Shown piece by piece: positions 1 through 8,758 of a DNA stretch of 64,000 nucleotides. Location of the stretch: NCBI RefSeq assembly GCF_030816505.1, contig NZ_JAUSYB010000001.1:2914001-2978000 (forward strand). Direction: 5' to 3'. The stretch comes from Microbacterium sp. W4I20 (GTDB taxonomy: Bacteria; Actinomycetota; Actinomycetes; Actinomycetales; Microbacteriaceae). Below the pieces are notes generated by a model. It saw nothing but the letters and a program-made list of their open reading frames with translations, did not search any database and was not told the DNA's origin. How positions within the stretch are numbered: the stretch's first letter is position 1; every line of letters begins with the position of its first letter. The position numbers were made by a program, and so were the translations under genes.

Positions 1-509
1 TGAGCGCGACCACCGCCGGCGACCCGCGGGCAGAGGGCACGGGCTTCGGCCCGATGGCGACCGCGCAGGTGCGCGCCGACGCGCACGAGCTGGTGGCGGA
101 TGCCGTCGCCAAGGGCGTCACGGTGCGGACCGGTGGCGAGCTGCCCGACGGACCCGGCTGGTTCTACCCGGCGACGGTGCTCACCGACGTGACGCCCGAG
201 ATGCGCATCTTCCGCGAGGAGTGCTTCGGCCCTGTCGCGTGCGTGTACAAGGTCGCGTCGATCGATGAGGCCATCGCCGCGGCGAACGACTCGGACTTCG
301 GTCTCGCCGCGGGCGTCTGGTCGACGGATGCCGACGAGATCGCTCGGCTGCAGAAGGAGCTGGAGTTCGGCAGCGTCTTCGCGAACGGCAACTCCGCGTC
401 GTTCTTCGGGCTGCCGTTCGGCGGCGTGAAGGACTCCGGCTACGGGCGCGAGCTCGGCTCGTTCGGCATCCGCGAGTTCGTGAACGCGAAGACGGTGTGG
501 ACGGCCTGA
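1..509 (+). CDS. NAD(P)-dependent aldehyde dehydrogenase, C-terminal part
   Basis: Only the C-terminal ~169 residues are in the window; the reading frame is open from position 3 and the gene begins upstream. The visible part has the late catalytic and oligomerisation segments of the ALDH superfamily: an EECFGPVA motif (the conserved glutamate-phenylalanine of the cofactor site), FANGNSASFFGLPFGGVKDSGYGRE and the closing REFVNAKTVW. This ending is typical of the succinate-semialdehyde dehydrogenase (GabD) branch, which oxidises semialdehydes to acids in the cytosol. The catalytic cysteine would lie upstream, so the substrate cannot be confirmed. A strong hairpin follows the stop codon. Confidence 0.85.
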   Translation, partial: SATTAGDPRAEGTGFGPMATAQVRADAHELVADAVAKGVTVRTGGELPDGPGWFYPATVLTDVTPEMRIFREECFGPVACVYKVASIDEAIAAANDSDFGLAAGVWSTDADEIARLQKELEFGSVFANGNSASFFGLPFGGVKDSGYGRELGSFGIREFVNAKTVWTA

Positions 510-534
510 CGACCCTGGCGGCTGCTCCGGTGGC

Positions 535-568
535 GCCCGTTCGCGAGGGTTCGCCTTCGCGAACGGGC
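535..568 (+). terminator. hairpin after the aldehyde dehydrogenase gene
   Basis: A perfect 12-bp stem (GCCCGTTCGCGA / TCGCGAACGGGC) with a 10-nt loop sits 26 nt after the ALDH stop. There is no T-run, as usual in this GC-rich group. Its position argues that the next gene starts after it, at 581, rather than at the earlier in-frame ATG at 497. Confidence 0.6.
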
Positions 569-580
569 GTCGCCGTCCAT

Positions 581-1000
581 ATGGCGACGGCCGCGGGAAT
601 GCTGGCGCTCATGGTGCCGGTCCTGTTCGCCGGCCACGCCTCGCTGGCGGGTATCGGCGCGACGTTCGCGTACTTTGCGTGGGCGGCGGTGGCCGCGGGG
701 TGGGCGCGGCGCCGGGGAGGCGATGTCGTTCGTGGCGCCGTCGGTGACCCGTTCGCGATGGGACTGCTGATGGCCGTTCCGTATCTTGCACTCGCATTCG
801 GCGGGCACGCCCACGGCGGCGGGGAGACCGCGCAGAGCGGGCCCGTCTCGATGGTGATCATCGGCGTGCTGATCGTCGGGGGATGGGTGGCCCTGCGCGC
901 GGGCGGAGCGAGGGCGGACCGCGGGGGACGGGTCGGTTTCTGGTCGTGCCTGGTGATGTTGCTCGGGATGCTCGTCGCCATGGGCGTCTCTGCCGCCTAG
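581..1000 (+). CDS. small multi-pass membrane protein of unknown function
   Basis: 139 residues with about four hydrophobic segments (around residues 5-25, 30-45, 60-75 and 85-105, with a last one near the C terminus) and a short GGHAHGGGE loop. No family is recognised. The start at 581 was chosen because the longer frame from 497 would run through the ALDH stop and the hairpin at 535-568; ATG 599 is a further possibility. It is followed by a convergent gene ending at 1018. Confidence 0.6.
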   Translation: MATAAGMLALMVPVLFAGHASLAGIGATFAYFAWAAVAAGWARRRGGDVVRGAVGDPFAMGLLMAVPYLALAFGGHAHGGGETAQSGPVSMVIIGVLIVGGWVALRAGGARADRGGRVGFWSCLVMLLGMLVAMGVSAA

Positions 1001-1017
1001 GTGCGCTCCCTCCATCG

Positions 1018-1380
1018 TCACCGGGGTTGCTTGCGGAGTGCCACGGCGATACCGGCGTCGAGCACGAACAAGACGCACATGGCCATGGCGGAGCGCCGAT
1101 GATCGCCGCGCACGTACTCGCCTGCGAACACGAGGTGGAGCAGGCTTCGACATGCGACGGCACGCCACCTGGATCGTGACGATCGAGTGGCGATGATCGC
1201 GATGCCGAGGCTGAGATCTGCCGCTCCGAGGACTCGGGTGCGTGCCACGCCGGTGCCCGTGAGTCCGAGCCATCGTCGGCCCGTTTCCGGAGCGAAGGTC
1301 AGCAGGCCGCCGAGAACCGCCGATACAGTGCCGACTCCGTCGGCGGCGAGGCAGAGGAGAGCGTTCGAGGGAGCCCGCAT
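1018..1380 (-). CDS. small membrane protein, hypothetical
   Basis: 120 residues with four hydrophobic stretches (near residues 5-28, 48-65, 75-90 and 98-115), resembling small integral membrane proteins of the DoxX/DUF4267 size class, though no motif allows assignment. It starts 9 nt after the end of the HTH_42 gene on the same strand and is probably the last gene of the epoxide hydrolase operon. No obvious terminator follows. Confidence 0.6.
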   Translation of the reverse strand: MRAPSNALLCLAADGVGTVSAVLGGLLTFAPETGRRWLGLTGTGVARTRVLGAADLSLGIAIIATRSSRSRWRAVACRSLLHLVFAGEYVRGDHRRSAMAMCVLFVLDAGIAVALRKQPR

Positions 1381-1389
1381 GACAGAACT

Positions 1390-2497
1390 CTACGCTCGCG
1401 ACGTCGTGGAGTTTCGGGTGACCGACGCGATCTCCGCGTCGGAGCCTCCGAGGAATGCGGCGAGGCTTCTGCCTTCCGCGACGAGCGCGGGAGCGTCGTC
1501 ACCCAACTCCCCGTGGGGGCGGATGCGCACCACATCCCCCTCAAGGGTCCACGTGCCGCGGAAGTATCCATCACTCAGGAACGTCCCGGAACGCGCGCCC
1601 GTTCCCGGTGGCAGCGGCACACGCTGGGCGGAGTCGATGATGCGGCCGCGGTCGCGGTGCGACAGGAGCACATTGTCGTACTCGGGCAGGAGCCTCGGCG
1701 AGGCCGGATGATCGGCAGCGGGGCGCGGGGCGTCGGGAAGGTCATACAGCAGCTGCCCCTTCTCCGACGCGAACGTCATCAGTTCCGGCGCGAGACGGTC
1801 GAAGACTTCTCGAAGCCCGGTAAGACCCGACCAGGCCTGCGCATCGTTCACCGAACCCGGCCCGAATGCCGCCAGGTAGCGGAGCACGACGGCGTCGACC
1901 GAGGGTTCCGGATCGAGAGGGCTCCTCACCCATTCCTCCAGAAGCGCGAGCTGTGCTGCGCCCTGCGACACCCCCCAGAGGCCCCGCGGTGTCGGCTGCA
2001 CGGTGGGCAGCAGGTAGCTGACCGCATACGCCATGGCATCCGCATCGATCTCCGGCCAACGCTCGCGGAACAGCCCGCGAAGCTCCACGCGGGTGCGCGG
2101 CCGCTCGGCCAGCAGCTCACGGCCCCAGCGAGTCACCTCCGCCTCCTGCTCTGCCGTGATCATGCTGCGGAAGCCGCCGCAGAATCCTCGGATGATCGCC
2201 GGCTCCGTGAGCGGGCGGAGGCGCAGTGCGTCGTCCGCCGTGACCAGGTGCACGGTTCCTCGCATGAGGGTCGTTCGCACGAGGGTCCGATCCTCGATCG
2301 CCCGCGACAGGTCGTCGGGCGCGAAGTCGCGAAGGCGGGACCACAGGCCGACGTACGGCGCCAGCGGCGCCTGGCCCTGCATTCCGACCAGGTGCCGCAC
2401 CGTCTCGACCGTCGAGTGCGTCCCCCCGCTCGAGGAGCGACTGCCGTGCGAGCAGCGCCCTGTTCAGCGCGCGGTCGCTGAGGATCGGACCGGCCAT
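1390..2497 (-). pseudogene. HTH_42 winged-helix DNA-binding protein, single-base frameshift
   Basis: The protein belongs to the winged helix DNA-binding domain family HTH_42 (AlkX/YcaQ-like), about 365 residues. It starts at ATG 2497 (MAGPILSDRALNRALLAR), runs to a tract of six C on the + strand (2422-2427), and continues in another frame as TVETVRHLVGMQGQAPLAPY to the stop at 1390. Removing one C restores an uninterrupted, family-typical N terminus, so the break is one base in a homopolymer. It is either a real inactivating or phase-variable frameshift or a sequencing error. The start lies 2 nt after the epoxide hydrolase stop, indicating translational coupling. The family includes DNA-glycosylase-like proteins, but the role here is unknown. 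Confidence 0.8.
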
Positions 2498-2499
2498 GA

Positions 2500-3750
2500 T
2501 CAGCGGTGCCCGTCGAAGAAGCGGCGCATGTCCGCCACGAGGATCTCGGGCACCTCGAGCGCGGGGAAGTGCCCGCCCGAGTCGTGCTCCGTCCAGGATT
2601 CGAAAGCGGATGCCGGGTCCACCACGCTTCGCACGGAGAGATCGGCGGCGAAGATCGAGGCCGCCGCAGGCGGAGCCGGAGGAGCCTCCCACCCGCCGGA
2701 GGCCGCGGTGTCAGCCTCTGCGTATCCGTCATCGCCCGCGTGCTCGGCGCCCTCGCCGCTCGCGGCAGCATCCGCCATCGCCGCGAACTGCCGATACACC
2801 TGCATCCCTTCATACAGCGCGTGCGCAGAGGACCAGCCCGACTGCGTGAACCAGAAGATGCTCACGGTGGTCAGCAGGCGGTCGATGTCGACGGCGTCCT
2901 CCGGCAGTGCAGCGGCCGGGTCGGTCCATTCGCGGAACTTCTCGACGATCCACGCGAGCTGCGCCACCGGGGAGTCGTTCAGTCCGTAGGCCACCGTCTG
3001 CGGCCGCGTGGCCTGGATGTGCAGGTAGCCGGCGCCGTCATCGCGGAAGGTGTTGAATCGGGCAGCGCGCGCCTGCTCTCCTTCGGGCAGCGCGTCGACG
3101 GGAAGCGCGGGCCCCAGCGGGAACGGGCTGGGCCCGTTCACATGCGTCGCGATGATCCGGCCCGGTGCCACCATCGGCAGCATCCCCACGATCCCCGATC
3201 CGACATCGGTGCCGTGCGCCAGGAAACGCTCATAGCCGAGCCGACCCATGACCTCGGCCATCGCTCCGGCGACGCGCAGCAGGTCGCCCCATCCGGCATC
3301 CGCCAGAGGAGAGAAGCCGTAGCCCGGGAGGGAGGGGATGACGACGTGCACGGCATCCTCTGCCTTCCCGCCGTGGGCCACCGGATCGGTGAGCGGTCCG
3401 ATCAGGTCGACGAACTCGACGAAGGAGCTCGGCCAGCCGTGCAGGAGGAGGAGAGGCCGGGCCCCCGGCACCTCCGAGCGGACATGCACGAAATGGATCT
3501 GCTGGGCGTCGACCTCGGTGACGTAGTGCGGCAGCTCATTGAGGTGAGCCTCCTGCTTCCGCCAGTCGAATCGATCACGCCAGTACTCGGCGAGTGGGCG
3601 GAGATAGCTGGTGGGGATGCCTCGATCCCAGCCTGTACCACCGAGGTCGCGAGGCCAGCGGGTCAGCGTGATCCTCTGGTGGAGATCGGCGATCGCCTCG
3701 TCGGAGACCTCGATGCGGAAGGGGCGGATGCTGCGCGTGTCATTCGTCAT
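2500..3750 (-). CDS. epoxide hydrolase (EHN-domain alpha/beta hydrolase)
   Basis: 416 residues. An N-terminal EHN domain (about 1-110) is followed by an alpha/beta-hydrolase core with the HGWP oxyanion motif at 104-107, the nucleophile aspartate in HGTDVGSG (about D182) and a late GGHFPA histidine. This is the microsomal-type epoxide hydrolase layout, which opens epoxides to diols through an ester intermediate. Several earlier in-frame starts exist; ATG 3750 was chosen because the EHN domain begins there and the upstream part crosses the operator at 3769-3793. It heads an operon with the HTH_42 gene and is divergent from the WYL regulator, its likely controller. Confidence 0.88.
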   Translation of the reverse strand: MTNDTRSIRPFRIEVSDEAIADLHQRITLTRWPRDLGGTGWDRGIPTSYLRPLAEYWRDRFDWRKQEAHLNELPHYVTEVDAQQIHFVHVRSEVPGARPLLLLHGWPSSFVEFVDLIGPLTDPVAHGGKAEDAVHVVIPSLPGYGFSPLADAGWGDLLRVAGAMAEVMGRLGYERFLAHGTDVGSGIVGMLPMVAPGRIIATHVNGPSPFPLGPALPVDALPEGEQARAARFNTFRDDGAGYLHIQATRPQTVAYGLNDSPVAQLAWIVEKFREWTDPAAALPEDAVDIDRLLTTVSIFWFTQSGWSSAHALYEGMQVYRQFAAMADAAASGEGAEHAGDDGYAEADTAASGGWEAPPAPPAAASIFAADLSVRSVVDPASAFESWTEHDSGGHFPALEVPEILVADMRRFFDGHR

Positions 3751-3768
3751 GATCCGACGGTAGAATCT

Positions 3769-3793
3769 ATTGCGGAACGTTAGCTTCCGCAAT
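3769..3793. promoter_or_regulatory. palindromic operator between epoxide hydrolase and WYL regulator genes
   Basis: A perfect inverted repeat, ATTGCGGAA (3769-3777) and TTCCGCAAT (3785-3793), 7 nt apart. It is the only strong dyad in the 61-nt divergent intergenic region, so it is a good candidate binding site for the adjacent WYL-type regulator controlling both directions. Confidence 0.65.
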
Positions 3794-3811
3794 CCAGAAG
3801 ACACTGAGATC

Positions 3812-4771
3812 ATGTTGAAGACATCGGAACGACTCCTCCAGATCCTCTCCCTCCTGCAGGTCCGTCCCTTCTGGCCGGGGCGCGCGCTGGCCGAGCGGCT
3901 GGAGGTCTCGACCCGCACGATCCGGGCGGATGTCGAGAGGCTCCGTGAGCTCGGCTACCCGATCCAGAGCACCCCGGGGGTCGCCGGCGGTTATCAGCTC
4001 GGCGCCGGAGCCGCCCTGCCCCCTCTCCTTCTGGACGACGATGAGGCGATCGCCGTGGCGCTCGGGCTCAGCACCGCCGCCGCCGACGGATCGATCGCCG
4101 ACCTCGAGGAGGCCTCTCTTCGCGCCTTGGCCAAGATGTACCAGGTGCTTCCCTCGCACCTCCGGCATCGCATCTCGACAGTGCAGTCGACGGTCGTCCC
4201 GGTCCCCGCGCATGGACCCGCGGTCGAGCCCGATGTCCTCCTCACTCTCGCCTCGGCGTGCCGCGACGCTGTGCAACTGCGATTCGACTACCGCACGCAT
4301 TCGGACACGGCGTCGCGGCGGATCGTCGAGCCCTACCGGTTGGCACTGCGCGCCGGGCGCTGGTACCTGCTCGCCTTCGACCTCGAACGCGACGACTGGC
4401 GTACGTTCCGCGTGGACCGGCTGACCCCGCGCATCCCGATGGGTCGGCGGTTCACGCCTCGCGAGCTGCCCGCGGAAGGTGCCGCGGATCACGTGGATCG
4501 TGGGGTCGCCTCCGCGCCCTGGGGATTCCGGGCCAGCGTCGTGATCCACGCACCGGCCGCCGTGGTCGCAGAGCGGCTGCCGCGAGCGGCGGGCGTGGTC
4601 ACGGCTCGCGATGAAGAGTCCTGCGTTCTTGAGAGCGGGTCGGACGACCCCGCTGCCCTGCTGCGATACCTGAGCATGCTCGACCTCGACTTCTCGGTCG
4701 CCGACGACCCCGCGCTCGCCGCGGAGGCACGCCGACTGGCCGAGCGCTTCGCGCGCGCGGCCGGGGCCTGA
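3812..4771 (+). CDS. YafY-type HTH/WYL-domain transcriptional regulator
   Basis: 319 residues. An N-terminal winged helix (about 5-60, with STRTIRADVERL as recognition region) is followed by a WYL effector domain containing EPYRLALRAGRWYLLAFD and a C-terminal WCX-type extension. Proteins of this architecture sense small ligands or nucleic acids and act as repressors or activators of a neighbouring gene. ATG 3812 was preferred to the upstream frame because HTH/WYL proteins start with the MLKTSERLLQ-like sequence. It is divergent from the epoxide hydrolase operon with a palindrome between. Confidence 0.85.
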   Translation: MLKTSERLLQILSLLQVRPFWPGRALAERLEVSTRTIRADVERLRELGYPIQSTPGVAGGYQLGAGAALPPLLLDDDEAIAVALGLSTAAADGSIADLEEASLRALAKMYQVLPSHLRHRISTVQSTVVPVPAHGPAVEPDVLLTLASACRDAVQLRFDYRTHSDTASRRIVEPYRLALRAGRWYLLAFDLERDDWRTFRVDRLTPRIPMGRRFTPRELPAEGAADHVDRGVASAPWGFRASVVIHAPAAVVAERLPRAAGVVTARDEESCVLESGSDDPAALLRYLSMLDLDFSVADDPALAAEARRLAERFARAAGA

Positions 4772-4820
4772 CTCGCCGTCGCCTCACCGACAGCCGGTCC
4801 ACGCGGACGTACGCCAGTCG

Positions 4821-5138
4821 TCAGAGCGCCGTATCCGGCAGCAGCGGCCGCATGAACGTCCGTTCATAGCGCACGACGCATCCGCTCTCGTCGCGGATGC
4901 GATCGGCGGCGACGAATTCCGGGTCGACGCCGAAGCGCTCTCGGTAGATCTCGTACTCCGCGAAGGAGGGGAAGGTGAACAGTGCGAGGGCTTCGTCGCT
5001 CTTGCCCTCCGACGGCAGGAAGTAGCCGTGATGCATGCCGCCGTGCCGGGTGACGAGCTCCATCCAGGCTTGGGCGAACTCCTCGAACGCCTCGATCTTG
5101 TCGGGGTCGACCGTGTACGTCACGACGCAAGTGATCAC
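4821..5138 (-). CDS. NIPSNAP-family protein
   Basis: 105 residues, a complete single NIPSNAP/dimeric ferredoxin-like alpha-beta barrel: an N-terminal TCVVTYTVDPDK strand, the HGGMHHGYFLPSEG segment and YRERFGVDPEF. These small cytosolic proteins form dimers; a reaction is rarely known. It converges on the WYL gene and stands alone, ending just before the copper operon control region. Confidence 0.8.
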   Translation of the reverse strand: MITCVVTYTVDPDKIEAFEEFAQAWMELVTRHGGMHHGYFLPSEGKSDEALALFTFPSFAEYEIYRERFGVDPEFVAADRIRDESGCVVRYERTFMRPLLPDTAL

Positions 5139-5177
5139 GGGGCCACGATACTCGCGCCGCGGACAGGGGTTTCGGGA

Positions 5178-5227
5178 ATACCAGGGTGGGGTATACAGTT
5201 GTCTCAGATACCCCGGTGGGGTATCTC
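5178..5227 (+). promoter_or_regulatory. copper-operon promoter with two CsoR-like operators
   Basis: Operator 2 (5206-5226) is a perfect dyad, AGATACCCC-GGT-GGGGTATCT. Operator 1 (5178-5194) is ATACCAG-GGT-GGGGTAT, the same site with two changes, centred 30 bp upstream. The sequence matches the known CsoR class of operators (TACCC...GGGTA). TTGTCT (5199-5204) and TATCTC (5222-5227), 17 bp apart, can serve as -35 and -10, placing operator 2 across the promoter, as expected for Cu(I)-relieved repression. No csoR gene is in the window. Confidence 0.75.
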
Positions 5228-5244
5228 AAGATCGAGGAGATGAC

Positions 5245-5457
5245 ATGGCGACGAACGAGTACCAGGTGACGGGCATGACCTGCGGACACTGCGAGATGTC
5301 GGTCCGCGAAGAGGTCGGCCAGATCGCGGGAGTCGAAGACATCCGGGTGAGCGCCCAGAGCGGTCTGCTCTCCGTGACGTCGGCCGCGGACATCGACGAC
5401 GCGCAGATCCTCGCCGCTGTCGAAGAGGCGGGCTACTCGGCGGTCCGGGCGTCATGA
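5245..5457 (+). CDS. copZ: CopZ-like copper chaperone (HMA domain)
   Basis: 70 residues, a single heavy-metal-associated fold with the GMTCGHC metal site at residues 10-16. Such proteins carry Cu(I) in the cytosol and deliver it to the CopA ATPase or to CsoR. ATG 5245 follows GAGGAGATGAC, a good ribosome binding site. First gene of the copper operon; its stop overlaps the next start by 4 nt (ATGA). Confidence 0.93.
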   Translation: MATNEYQVTGMTCGHCEMSVREEVGQIAGVEDIRVSAQSGLLSVTSAADIDDAQILAAVEEAGYSAVRAS

Positions 5458-6374
5458 AGACCGGCGCGCGGCTGGCGCTCTTCGGAGCGGGATTGGCGGT
5501 GGCGTTCGGCGGAGCCTTCGGCATCGCCGCAGCCGTGGCGCCGGACGAGATCGTTGCAGCATCCGAGAACGGGAGCGACATGGACGAGCACGGAGAAGGA
5601 CACGAGACGGAGTCGGCGTCCTCGGCATCCGAACTGGCCGGCGCGTTGAAGGGTCTTGCGATCAGCATCGACGGATACGTGCTCTCTCCGATCACCGCCC
5701 CGGCGACTGTCGGCGAAGCCGGGGAGCTGAGCTTCCAGATCCAGGATGCGGACGGCGAGCCCGTGACCTCATACACGACCGCGCACGACAAGGACCTCCA
5801 CCTGATCGTGGCGCGATCCGACGGAAGCCGTTTCGAGCACGTGCACCCGGTGCTCGACACCGCCACCGGCACCTGGTCGGTGCCCTGGCAGTGGGCGGAT
5901 GCCGGAACCTACCGGGTGTTCGCCGACTTCACGACGGGCGGAGAGGATGCCGCGAACCTCACTCTTTCGCGTCTCGTCCAGGTCGCCGGTGCCTTCGCGC
6001 CGGTCGAGTCGCAGCCGAGCAAGATCGACGAGGTCGACGGCTTCACGGTCTCGCTCGAAGGTGACGTGGTGACCGGCTCCGCCAGCGAACTGGCGATCAC
6101 GATCTCTCGAGACGGCCAGCCCGTCACAGAGCTCGAGCCGTACCTCGGCGCCTTCGGACACCTCGTGGCTCTGCGCGAGGGCGATCTCGCCTTCCTGCAC
6201 GTGCACGCCGAGGGCGACGAACCCGCAGCCGGCGACACCGCAGGGCCCGAGATCGTCTTCTTCGCCGAGGCGCCGACAGCCGGACGCTACCTGTTGTACC
6301 AGGACTTCCAGGTCGACGGCGTGGTGCACACGGCCGAGTTCGTGGTCGACGCAGAGCACGGGGATCACTCATGA
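5454..6374 (+). CDS. exported protein of copper operon, heavy-metal-binding type
   Basis: 306 residues. An N-terminal hydrophobic segment (about 5-32) looks like a signal anchor or signal peptide, followed by a Met/Asp/His/Glu-rich linker (MDEHGEGHE). Two beta-sandwich-like repeats follow, each with a conserved His pair: [19 protein letters not shown] and [19 protein letters not shown]. This layout is seen in secreted proteins that accompany copZ-copA in actinobacteria, and the HVHP/HVHA pairs could bind copper outside the membrane. It overlaps copZ and copA by 4 nt each, so it is tightly coupled to them. The exact function is unproven. Confidence 0.75.
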   Translation: MKTGARLALFGAGLAVAFGGAFGIAAAVAPDEIVAASENGSDMDEHGEGHETESASSASELAGALKGLAISIDGYVLSPITAPATVGEAGELSFQIQDADGEPVTSYTTAHDKDLHLIVARSDGSRFEHVHPVLDTATGTWSVPWQWADAGTYRVFADFTTGGEDAANLTLSRLVQVAGAFAPVESQPSKIDEVDGFTVSLEGDVVTGSASELAITISRDGQPVTELEPYLGAFGHLVALREGDLAFLHVHAEGDEPAAGDTAGPEIVFFAEAPTAGRYLLYQDFQVDGVVHTAEFVVDAEHGDHS

Positions 6375-8644
6375 CCACCTCCGTGCCCCCGGTGGTCGGA
6401 TCCGGTGTGGAGCTGGAGATCGGCGGGATGACCTGCGCCTCGTGCGCGATGCGGATCGAGAAGAAGCTCAACAAGCTCGACGGGGTCACGGCGACCGTGA
6501 ACTACGCGACCGAGAAGGCCAAGGTCATCGTGCCGGAGGGGTACGACCCGGCCGCGCTCATCGCCGAGGTCGAGAAGACGGGCTACACCGCGGTGATGCC
6601 CGCACCGAAGGGGCAGAAGCCCGAGGCGGGCGGCGGCGAGGGAGACCCGGAGCTGCGCTCGCTGCGCCACCGTCTGATCGGCTCGATCGTGCTGACGATC
6701 CCGGTCATCGCGATGGCGATGATCCCCGCGCTGCAGTTCACGTACTGGCAGTGGGCGTCGCTCGCGCTCGCCGCACCCGTGATCGTGTGGGCGGCATGGC
6801 CGTTCCACCGGGCGGCATGGATGAACCTGCGGCACGGTGCGGCGACGATGGACACGCTCATCTCGATGGGCACCTCGGCTGCGTTCCTCTGGTCGCTGTA
6901 CGCGCTGTTCCTCGGCACGGCCGGTATCCCGGGTATGACGCATCCGTTCGAGTTCTCGCTCGCGCCGTCCGACGGCGCCGCGAACATCTACCTCGAGGTC
7001 GGCGCGGGCGTGACGATGTTCATCCTCGCCGGGCGCTACTTCGAGAAGCGCTCGAAGAAGCAGGCGGGGGCCGCGCTGCGGGCATTGCTCGAACTCGGGG
7101 CGAAAGACGTGTCGGTCGTGCGCGACGGTGCTGATGGAAAGACCGTGGAGGGGAAGATCCCCGTCGAGGACCTGCGCGTCGGCGACGAGTTCATCGTGCG
7201 GCCGGGGGAGAAGATCGCGACCGACGGCACCGTGGTGTCGGGCACGTCGGCGGTCGACGCCTCGATGCTGACGGGGGAGTCGGTGCCGGTCGAGGTCGCA
7301 TCGGGCGACTCTGTCACCGGCGCCACCACGAACGTCGGCGGCCGGATCGTGGTGCGCGCGACGCGCATCGGATCCGACACGCAGCTGGCGCAGATGGCCC
7401 GGCTCGTCGAAGACGCCCAGACCGGCAAGGCCGAGGTGCAGCGTCTCGCCGACCGGATCTCCGGGGTCTTCGTGCCGATCGTGATCGTCATCGCGGTCGC
7501 CGCGCTCGGGGGCTGGTTGGGCGCGGGCTTCCCGGTCGCCGCCGCGTTCACCGCGGCCGTCGCGGTGCTCGTGATCGCGTGCCCGTGCGCGCTGGGTCTC
7601 GCGACCCCGACGGCGCTGCTGGTCGGCACCGGCCGCGGTGCGCAGCTCGGCATCCTGATCAAGGGACCCGAGGTGCTGGAATCCACCCGCACCGTCGACA
7701 CGGTCGTGCTCGACAAGACCGGCACGGTCACCTCGGGCAGGATGACGCTGGTCGATGTGGTGGTGGAGCCGGGCACCGCTCGTGCCGAGCTGTTGCGTCT
7801 GGCCGGTGCTCTGGAGGATGCATCCGAACACCCCATCGCTCAGGCGATCGCCAAGGGCGCGACGCAAGAGATCGGCGCGCGGCCGGCCGTCGAGGGCTTC
7901 ACGAACCTCGAGGGCAAGGGCGTGCAGGGCGTCGTCGACGGTCACGCGGTGCTCGTCGGCCGTGAATCGCTGCTCGCCGAGTGGTCGATTCGGCTCAGTC
8001 CCGAGGTCGCCCAGGCGAAGGCGGATGCCGAGGGCGAGGGCAAGACGGTCGTGGCGGTCGGCTGGGACGGCGAGGCCCGCGGCATCCTGATCGTGGCCGA
8101 CACGGTCAAGGCGACCAGCGCCGAGGCGATCGCGCAGCTCAAGGCGATCGGTCTGACCCCGGTGCTGCTCACGGGCGACAACGAGGCGGTCGCGCGGCGG
8201 ATCGCCGCGGAGGTGGGGATCGAGGAGGTCATCGCCGAGGTGCTCCCCGCCGACAAGGTCGACGTCGTCCGCCGCCTTCAGGAGGAGAGCAAGGTCGTCG
8301 CGATGGTCGGCGACGGCGTCAACGACGCTCCCGCCCTCGCGCAGGCCGACCTGGGCCTCGCGATGGGCACCGGGGCGGATGTCGCGATCGAAGCATCCGA
8401 CATCACCCTCGTCCGCGGGGATCTGCGGAGCGCGGTCGACGCGATCCGGTTGTCGCGCAAGACGCTCAGCACCATCAAGACGAACCTGTTCTGGGCCTTC
8501 GCCTACAACGTCGCGGCGATCCCGGTCGCGGCGCTGGGGATGCTGAACCCCATGCTCGCGGGCGCGGCGATGGCACTGTCGAGCGTCTTCGTGGTGGGGA
8601 ACAGCCTGAGGTTGCGCGGGTTCACGAGCATCGCGCGGGGTTGA
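6371..8644 (+). CDS. copA: Cu(I)-translocating P-type ATPase
   Basis: 757 residues. An N-terminal HMA domain has GMTCASC (Cys22, Cys25). The actuator-domain TGES is at 301-304, the membrane CPC metal-transport motif at 404-406, the phosphorylated aspartate in DKTGT at about 448, an SEHP motif (in ASEHPIA) and GDGVND near 647-652. The length and CPC/one HMA domain fit the P1B-1 copper-export group, which pumps cytosolic Cu(I) outward. Last gene of the copZ operon; a long inverted repeat follows. Confidence 0.95.
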   Translation: MTTSVPPVVGSGVELEIGGMTCASCAMRIEKKLNKLDGVTATVNYATEKAKVIVPEGYDPAALIAEVEKTGYTAVMPAPKGQKPEAGGGEGDPELRSLRHRLIGSIVLTIPVIAMAMIPALQFTYWQWASLALAAPVIVWAAWPFHRAAWMNLRHGAATMDTLISMGTSAAFLWSLYALFLGTAGIPGMTHPFEFSLAPSDGAANIYLEVGAGVTMFILAGRYFEKRSKKQAGAALRALLELGAKDVSVVRDGADGKTVEGKIPVEDLRVGDEFIVRPGEKIATDGTVVSGTSAVDASMLTGESVPVEVASGDSVTGATTNVGGRIVVRATRIGSDTQLAQMARLVEDAQTGKAEVQRLADRISGVFVPIVIVIAVAALGGWLGAGFPVAAAFTAAVAVLVIACPCALGLATPTALLVGTGRGAQLGILIKGPEVLESTRTVDTVVLDKTGTVTSGRMTLVDVVVEPGTARAELLRLAGALEDASEHPIAQAIAKGATQEIGARPAVEGFTNLEGKGVQGVVDGHAVLVGRESLLAEWSIRLSPEVAQAKADAEGEGKTVVAVGWDGEARGILIVADTVKATSAEAIAQLKAIGLTPVLLTGDNEAVARRIAAEVGIEEVIAEVLPADKVDVVRRLQEESKVVAMVGDGVNDAPALAQADLGLAMGTGADVAIEASDITLVRGDLRSAVDAIRLSRKTLSTIKTNLFWAFAYNVAAIPVAALGMLNPMLAGAAMALSSVFVVGNSLRLRGFTSIARG

Positions 8645-8653
8645 TCGCGAGGC

Positions 8654-8729
8654 GAACTCCGCAGAACGACACGAACTTCGCAGGGATCCGCACGGAACTC
8701 TGCGAAGTTCGTGTTGTTATGCGAAGTTC
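8654..8729. repeat. long intergenic inverted repeat after copA
   Basis: Arms of about 29 bp (8654-8682 and 8701-8729, three mismatches plus one G-T pair) enclose an 18-nt loop; the inner 14 bp, ACACGAACTTCGCA against TGCGAAGTTCGTGT, are perfect. It could end copA transcription, or be a member of the long dyads found elsewhere in this window (55887, 62693, 63808). It lies 30 nt before the next start. Confidence 0.7.
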
Positions 8730-8758
8730 CGGCTTCGCTCGTGTGACAGATTGAAGCG

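Noticed and set aside
497..580. N-terminal extension of the small membrane protein
   Set aside because: It would overlap the ALDH end and run through a 12-bp hairpin; the extension is not hydrophobic and has no ribosome binding site.
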